A stretch of 64,000 nucleotides of DNA from Achromobacter aegrifaciens (lineage in GTDB: Bacteria; Pseudomonadota; Gammaproteobacteria; Burkholderiales; Burkholderiaceae_B). The stretch spans positions 248,001 through 312,000 of the forward strand of contig NZ_CADIJY010000001.1 of the NCBI RefSeq assembly GCF_902859735.1, given 5' to 3'. Of the stretch, positions 59,281 through 64,000 are shown piece by piece (position 1 is the first letter of the stretch; each line of letters starts with the position of its first letter). The notes beneath the pieces are model-generated. The model saw only the letters and a program-made list of their open reading frames with translations, was not told the DNA's origin and searched no databases. The translations under genes were made by a program, and so were the position numbers.

Positions 59281-59760
59281 TCAGCAAGCGGATGCGGGTT
59301 TTGCAGGCGATTCCTTGCGAGCGCTCCGCAGCACGGCGCCGCCGCGTGCGGCGGGCTCCTGTTCTTTTTCGTCCGGCTGCTCAAGGGTGTGCAGGATGGG
59401 GCAATTCGGCCGATCGTCGCCCGCGCAACAGCGGATCAGCGCCTCGAGCGTGTCGGCCATCTGCCGCATGCTTTCGATGCGCCGGTCCAGTTCAGCCAGG
59501 TGTTCCTGGGCTACGTGCTTGACGTCCGCGCTCTGGCGCGACTGGTCGTGCCAGAGGCTCAGCAGATCCTTGGTCTCGGCGACTGAAAAGCCCAGGTTGC
59601 GGGCACGGCGGATGAAGTGCAGCCGGTGAACATCGATCCGGCTGTAGGCGCGGTAGCCGGACGAGTTCCGCTGCGCCACGGGTATCAGGCCGATCTGCTC
59701 GTAATAGCGGATCATTTTTGCCGATACCTTGGAGGTCTTGGACGCTTCGCCGATGTTCAT
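59281..59760 (-). CDS. cueR: Cu(I)-responsive MerR-family regulator CueR
   Basis: A 159-residue metal-sensing activator. The MerR HTH (NIGEASKTSKVSAKMIRYYE, then GLIPVAQRNSSGYRAYS) is followed by the dimerisation helix. The metal loop C112-x7-C120 (CCAGDDRPNCPIL) has the same numbering as the E. coli CueR copper site. The tail after about residue 125 is longer and Ala/Glu-rich. The ATG at 59760 is preceded by the MerR-type promoter at 59803-59833, so it appears autoregulated. No copper ATPase or oxidase gene is adjacent; the gene it shares the transcript with is fdx. Confidence 0.93.
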   Translation of the reverse strand: MNIGEASKTSKVSAKMIRYYEQIGLIPVAQRNSSGYRAYSRIDVHRLHFIRRARNLGFSVAETKDLLSLWHDQSRQSADVKHVAQEHLAELDRRIESMRQMADTLEALIRCCAGDDRPNCPILHTLEQPDEKEQEPAARGGAVLRSARKESPAKPASAC

Positions 59761-59802
59761 GGGAGTCTCCTCGCTCAAAGGAATGGTTAGAGGCATGAGA
59801 GA

Positions 59803-59833
59803 AGACTAGAGCTTTCCAACATGGGAAGGTCAA
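59803..59833 (-). promoter_or_regulatory. MerR/CueR-type promoter with 19-bp spacer
   Basis: On the minus strand, -35 TTGACC (59828-59833) and -10 TAGTCT (59803-59808) are separated by exactly 19 bp. The spacer carries the dyad ACCTTCCC...GGAAAGCT. This is the hallmark of MerR-family targets and matches CueR boxes (ACCTTCC-N7-GGAAGGT). It drives cueR and probably fdx. Confidence 0.85.
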
Positions 59834-59869
59834 GCATGCCGCCGGCCGGGGAGGGACCGGTCCGGCTGG

Positions 59870-60871
59870 TTACTGTGGCGTAAAAAAAACATCGGCGTGC
59901 ATGTCCTGGACGTTCAGTCCGCGCTCGAACGCCAGAGCCATCGCCGCTTCCACCATCGCCGGCGGGCCGGCGACATAGGCTTTCCAGCTTTTCAAGTCCG
60001 CGAGGTCTGCGCCGGCGGCTTGCGTGACGAAGCCGGTCCGGTATGACGTGGCATGCGCCTCGGACAACACGGGCACAAAGCTCAGGTTGGCGTGGCGGCG
60101 TGCCAACGCCTCGAAATGCTGGACGAAGTAAAGATCCCGTTCCGTGCGCGCGCCGAAGTAGACATGAATCGGCTGGCTCATGCCGTGCGCGAGCGCGGTT
60201 TCGACAATTGAGTTGATGGGGGCCAATCCCGAACCTCCCGCGATGCAGAGCATCGGCCCGGAATGTTCATCGCGCAGATGCGAGGAGCCGAGCGGCGCGC
60301 GCAGCGCCACGCGTTCACCAGGTTGCAGCGTGGCGTGGACATAGCCCGACGCGACCCCGCCCGGAACACGGCGGATGTGGAATTCCAGTTCGCGATCGCC
60401 TGGCCTGTTGGCCATCGAGTAGCTGCGCGCCGGCGACGGCCCGAACCTGATGTCGGCATACTGCCCGGCGGCGAACGGCAAGGTATTCGTTGCTTCAGGT
60501 CGGATCCTTACGCGCATGATGTCGTGCGTCAGTTCGTCCATGGCAACGACGGTCCCTTCCACATTCTGGATTGGCGCCGCGGCTGCTTCGTCGTTGCCCA
60601 GCCATGCCACCGCCACATCGCTCTTCGGAACCGCGCGGCACGCCAGGATGAAGCCGCAGCGCGTTTCTTCTTCCGTCAACGCGTAGCGCGAGTGCGGCAG
60701 CATTTCCACTGCGCCTTCGATCAGGCGCGATTTGCAGCTGCCGCAGCGGCCCGATCGGCAGCCGTGCGGATAGGCAACGCCATTCTGCAGTGCTGCTTCG
60801 AGTATGGTCTGGCCGTCCGGAACCGGCAGCCTGGCTCGCGCCTGCCGGATGTCCACCGTTCTACTGCTCAT
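59870..60871 (-). CDS. NAD(P)H oxidoreductase with fused [2Fe-2S] ferredoxin domain
   Basis: A 333-residue electron-transfer protein. The N-terminal plant-type ferredoxin domain has C-x4-C-x2-C (HGCRSGRCGSCKSRL) and a fourth Cys (ILACRAVPKSD). The middle FAD domain has RSYSMANRPGD, and the C-terminal NAD(P) domain has CIAGGSGLAPINSI and YVAGPPAMVEAA. It resembles reductases of CDP-glucoseen and phenol/benzoate oxygenase type. No oxygenase gene is adjacent. The ATG at 60871 has CTGGAGCAACCC in front. The open frame continues to 61000 without support. Confidence 0.9.
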   Translation of the reverse strand: MSSRTVDIRQARARLPVPDGQTILEAALQNGVAYPHGCRSGRCGSCKSRLIEGAVEMLPHSRYALTEEETRCGFILACRAVPKSDVAVAWLGNDEAAAAPIQNVEGTVVAMDELTHDIMRVRIRPEATNTLPFAAGQYADIRFGPSPARSYSMANRPGDRELEFHIRRVPGGVASGYVHATLQPGERVALRAPLGSSHLRDEHSGPMLCIAGGSGLAPINSIVETALAHGMSQPIHVYFGARTERDLYFVQHFEALARRHANLSFVPVLSEAHATSYRTGFVTQAAGADLADLKSWKAYVAGPPAMVEAAMALAFERGLNVQDMHADVFFTPQ

Positions 60872-61090
60872 TGGGTTGCTCCAGATACTTCGGGTTGGTA
60901 TGGAACGGCATCGAGATGCCCTTTGCCGTTCAGACGGCGGTCCCAATCTATTGCTTCCAACAGTTGCAAGGTCAATAGCCCGCCGCATCCGCCAGCGCAT
61001 GCTTGACCTTCCTGTCGTTGGAATCCCTAGCCTTGCCGAATTTCTGCAGAGTGCTTCGGAAGGGCCGAAGCCCTGCCGTACAGAAGGGGC
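60872..61090. promoter_or_regulatory. Divergent spacer between the reductase and the RND efflux operon
   Basis: A 219-bp spacer containing a 14-bp palindrome, GGCATC-GA-GATGCC (about 60907-60920). I see no convincing -35/-10 pair and no regulator gene beside the pump. Confidence 0.35.
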
Positions 61091-62284
61091 ATGTCGATGC
61101 GTCGAAAATTCAGAATCGTTGTCGTGGCTGGAGCCATCGCGGCGGCCGGAACCATTGCGTGGGCGGCCGGTGATGCGTCCGGAGATGAAAGCAAGCCGCC
61201 GCCTTCCGCGGGCGCGCCGATGGCGCCTCAGGTTCCGGTTGCCGAAGTGATCCAGCGTGTCATCGCGCCATCGACCGACTTCACCGGATATCTGGCGGCT
61301 CCAGAATCCGTCGAATTACGCTCGCGGGTCAGCGGCGCGGTAGATGCCGTCAGCGTTCCCGAGGGCAGCCTGGTGCGCAAAGGACAGCAGCTGTTCCAGA
61401 TCGATCCGCGGCCATTCCAGGTGGCGCTCGACACGGCCGCGGCGCAGTTGCGCCAGGCCGAGGCGCTGGCCAGCCAGGCCCAGGCTGACTTCGACCGCGC
61501 CCAGCGGCTGGTGGCGACCGGCGCGGTGTCGCGCAAGACCTATGACGACGCCGTGTCCGCGCGCAACGCCCGCCAGGCGGAGATCCTGGTGGCCAAGGCA
61601 GCCGTGGCGGCGGCGCGGCTCGATCTTTCCTACGCGCGCATCACGGCCCCGATATCAGGTCGCGTCGACCGGATCATGGTGACCGAAGGCAATCTGGTCA
61701 ACGGCGGGGCGGGGGGCGCGGCCAACCTGCTGACCACGATCGTTTCGATCGACCCGGTGCACGTGTACTTCGACATAGACGAAGCGACCTACCTCAACGC
61801 CGTGAGGCTGGCCCGGCCAGACTCCCAGGGCGGAAAGGCGTCGCTGCCGGTCGCCGTGGCGCTCGCGACGGACCAGGGCTTTCCCCACAAGGGCACGCTG
61901 GATTTCGTGGGCAACCAGATCGACCGCGGCACAGGCACCATCCGCGCCCGCGCCGTCGTGCCGAATCCCGATGGCCTGTTGGCCCCGGGGCTGTTCGCGC
62001 GTGCCAGGCTGACGACCGGCGCCGAGCGCGCAGCCATTCTGGTCGATGATCTGGCGGTGGGCACGGACCAGGGGAAAAACTACGTCCTGGTCGTGGGTGC
62101 CGACAATCAGGCCCAGTACCGCGCGGTGCAGCTGGGCCAGATGGTGGATGGGCTGCGCATGATCAGTTCCGGCTTGCAGGCTGGTGAGAGGATCATCATC
62201 AAGGGGCTGGTACGCCCCGGCATGAGCGTCACGCCGCGTATGGTGCCTATGCAACAGGTAGCCGCTGCGGAGGCCCGCCCATGA
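61091..62284 (+). CDS. RND efflux periplasmic adaptor subunit (MexE-like)
   Basis: A 397-residue membrane fusion protein that links the inner-membrane RND pump to an outer-membrane channel. An N-terminal hydrophobic leader (IVVVAGAIAAAGTIAWAAG) is followed by the barrel-sandwich/lipoyl halves (VSGAVDAVSVPEGSLVRKGQ, then LDLSYARITAPISGRVD) and an alpha-hairpin between them. The C-terminal part RAVQLGQMVDGLRMISSGLQ resembles MexE. The ATG at 61091 has GAAGGGGC upstream; the ATG at 61097 is an alternative. The stop overlaps the pump start. Confidence 0.92.
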   Translation: MSMRRKFRIVVVAGAIAAAGTIAWAAGDASGDESKPPPSAGAPMAPQVPVAEVIQRVIAPSTDFTGYLAAPESVELRSRVSGAVDAVSVPEGSLVRKGQQLFQIDPRPFQVALDTAAAQLRQAEALASQAQADFDRAQRLVATGAVSRKTYDDAVSARNARQAEILVAKAAVAAARLDLSYARITAPISGRVDRIMVTEGNLVNGGAGGAANLLTTIVSIDPVHVYFDIDEATYLNAVRLARPDSQGGKASLPVAVALATDQGFPHKGTLDFVGNQIDRGTGTIRARAVVPNPDGLLAPGLFARARLTTGAERAAILVDDLAVGTDQGKNYVLVVGADNQAQYRAVQLGQMVDGLRMISSGLQAGERIIIKGLVRPGMSVTPRMVPMQQVAAAEARP

Positions 62285-64000
62285 AGTTCCCTCATTTCTT
62301 CATTGCGCGGCCAATCTTCGCCATCGTCCTGTCGTTGCTGATGCTGTTGGCGGGCGGCATTGCGTTCTGGCAGTTGCCGCTGAGCGAGTATCCCGCCGTC
62401 ACCCCGCCCACGGTACAGGTGACGGCAAGCTATCCCGGCGCCAATCCGGAAGTGATCGCCGATACTGTGGCGGCCCCGCTGGAGCAGGTGATCAACGGCG
62501 TGGAAGGCATGCTGTACATGAGTTCCCAGATGGCCGTCGACGGCCAGATGGTGCTCACCATTGCCTTCAAGCAGGGAACGGACCCGGACATGGCGCAGAT
62601 CCAGGTGCAGAACCGGGTCTCGCGCGCCTTGCCGCGCTTGCCGCAGGAAGTGCAGCGCATCGGGGTGGTCACGCAAAAGACCTCACCCGACGTGTTGATG
62701 GTGGTGCACCTGGTTTCGCCGGAAAAACGCTACGACTCGCTCTATCTATCGAACTTCGCCATCCGGCAGGTGCGCGACGAACTTGCGCGCCTGCCCGGCG
62801 TGGGCGACGTGCTGGTCTGGGGCGCTGGCGAGTACTCGATGCGCGTCTGGCTAGACCCCACCAGCGTCGCCGCGCGCGGCCTGACCGCCAGCGACGTGGT
62901 TGCGGCCCTGCGGGAGCAGAACGTGCAGGTCGCCGCGGGGTCGGTGGGCCAGCAGCCGGATACCACGGCGGCCTACCAGGTGACGGTCAACACGCTGGGG
63001 CGTCTGACCAGCGCGGAGCAGTTCGGCGACATCGTGGTGAAGACGGGCGCGGATGGCCAGGTTACCCGGCTGCGCGACGTTGCCCGCGTTTCGCTGGGGG
63101 CGGATGCCTACACCTTGCGCAGCCTGATCGATGGCGAATCGGCGCCCGCTCTGCAGATCATCCAGAGTCCCGGCGCCAACGCCATCGACGTCTCCAATGC
63201 GGTGCGCGGCAAGATGCAGGAGCTGCAGCAGAGCTTCCCGCAGGATGTGGAATACCGGATCGCCTACGACCCCACCGTGTTCGTGCGCGCCTCGCTGCAA
63301 TCGGTGGCGGTCACGCTGCTGGAGGCCATCCTTCTCGTCGTCATCGTGGTGGTGCTGTTCCTGCAGACCTGGCGCGCGTCCATCATTCCCCTGGTGGCCG
63401 TGCCCGTGTCGCTGGTGGGGACCTTTGCGCTGATGCACATGTTCGGCTTTTCGCTCAACACGCTGTCGCTGTTCGGCCTGGTCCTGTCGATCGGCATCGT
63501 GGTGGACGACGCCATCGTGGTGGTCGAAAACGTGGAGCGGCACATGGCCCTGGGCGAATCCCCAAGGCAGGCCGCGATCAAGGCCATGGACGAGGTGACG
63601 GGGCCGATTATTGCGATCACCTCGGTGCTGGCGGCAGTCTTCATTCCGTCGGCCTTCCTGTCCGGGCTGCAGGGCGAGTTCTATCGCCAGTTCGCGCTGA
63701 CCATCGCAATTTCGACCATACTCTCCGCCATCAACTCGCTCACCCTGTCGCCCGCGCTTGCGGCCATCCTGCTCAAGCCGCATCACGACGCGGCCAAGGC
63801 CGACTGGCTTACGCGCATCATGGGCCGGGCGCTGGGCGGCTTCTTCCGGCGCTTCAATGTCTTCTTCGACAGCGCCTCGAATGCCTACGTCGGAACGGTG
63901 CGCCGGGCGGTGCGCGGCAGTGCCATCGTGCTGCTGCTGTACGCCGGCTTCGTCGGCCTGACCTGGCTGGGCTTTCACCAGGTGCCGAACGGATTCGTGC
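62281..64000 (+). CDS. RND multidrug efflux permease (HAE1 family, MexF-like), partial
   Basis: The first 573 codons of an AcrB/MexF-type proton-driven exporter; the rest lies beyond the right edge. The N-terminus MKFPHFFIARPIFAIVLSLL and the segment AVTPPTVQVTASYPGANPEV are MexF-like. The proton-relay Asp pair lies in LSIGIVVDDAIVVVENVERH on TM4. The first periplasmic (porter) half is complete. The start overlaps the adaptor stop (ATGA). The outer-membrane partner and any regulator are not visible, so the drug range cannot be told. Confidence 0.95.
   Translation, partial: MKFPHFFIARPIFAIVLSLLMLLAGGIAFWQLPLSEYPAVTPPTVQVTASYPGANPEVIADTVAAPLEQVINGVEGMLYMSSQMAVDGQMVLTIAFKQGTDPDMAQIQVQNRVSRALPRLPQEVQRIGVVTQKTSPDVLMVVHLVSPEKRYDSLYLSNFAIRQVRDELARLPGVGDVLVWGAGEYSMRVWLDPTSVAARGLTASDVVAALREQNVQVAAGSVGQQPDTTAAYQVTVNTLGRLTSAEQFGDIVVKTGADGQVTRLRDVARVSLGADAYTLRSLIDGESAPALQIIQSPGANAIDVSNAVRGKMQELQQSFPQDVEYRIAYDPTVFVRASLQSVAVTLLEAILLVVIVVVLFLQTWRASIIPLVAVPVSLVGTFALMHMFGFSLNTLSLFGLVLSIGIVVDDAIVVVENVERHMALGESPRQAAIKAMDEVTGPIIAITSVLAAVFIPSAFLSGLQGEFYRQFALTIAISTILSAINSLTLSPALAAILLKPHHDAAKADWLTRIMGRALGGFFRRFNVFFDSASNAYVGTVRRAVRGSAIVLLLYAGFVGLTWLGFHQVPNGFV

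Overview
The window reads as a GC-rich betaproteobacterial chromosome segment, most likely Alcaligenaceae (Achromobacter/Bordetella-like). I base this on the codon bias, the complete F1Fo ATP synthase operon followed by hemE, priA and rep, and the many TctC/Bug-type, CaiB-type and crotonase genes. All family names come from reading the translated proteins; no database search was possible.

Layout. 1-4040: an M61-type peptidase running off the left edge, an enoyl-CoA hydratase with both catalytic glutamates, and a secreted DUF1254/DUF1214 protein. 4190-11900: the atpIBEFHAGDC operon with a promoter in front, a rho-independent terminator behind, and strong hairpins at the atpB/atpE and atpA/atpG junctions. 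12030-19770: a Fis-type HTH regulator, hemE, priA (preceded by a DnaA box and a long palindrome), rep and a class II glutamine amidotransferase. 19780-20763: a DapD of the long, actinobacterial-like type.

20823-33544: a large minus-strand locus built around a Dpp/Opp-type ABC importer. In transcription order it encodes an AstE/aspartoacylase-like zinc hydrolase, a substrate-binding protein, two permeases, two ATPases, an alpha/beta hydrolase, an M20 peptidase and an autotransporter-type beta-barrel with almost no passenger. A LysR gene is divergent, and a second, paralogous binding protein follows with its own promoter and terminator. It looks like a system for taking up and cleaving peptide-like or acyl/amide-linked compounds.

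33931-42830: a small unknown protein under an iterated palindromic operator, NnrD, then acyl-CoA genes: two crotonases lacking the hydratase glutamates, nitronate monooxygenase, a TetR regulator with operator, acyl-CoA dehydrogenase, CaiB-type CoA transferase and 3-hydroxyacyl-CoA dehydrogenase. 42921-47386: a TctC-type binding protein, a cyclic amidohydrolase, a CobW GTPase and a divergent IclR regulator with two matching operator palindromes. 47495-49324: a dihaem cytochrome c, tRNA-Arg(CCG) and an orphan HigA-type antitoxin.

49367-58910: a two-armed sugar/polyol locus. The minus arm encodes an FGGY kinase, a GlpD-like FAD dehydrogenase and a GntR regulator. The plus arm encodes a Tat-exported binding protein, a RbsA-type ATPase, a permease, an aldo/keto reductase and a class I (DhnA-type) aldolase. 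Most junctions overlap as ATGA. The set suggests import, phosphorylation, oxidation to a ketose phosphate and aldol cleavage. This is the best candidate for an undescribed pathway. 58926-64000: a cueR-fdx pair (copper sensor plus Isc-type ferredoxin) behind a MerR-type 19-bp-spacer promoter, a fused ferredoxin/flavin reductase, and a divergent MexEF-like RND pump cut by the right edge.
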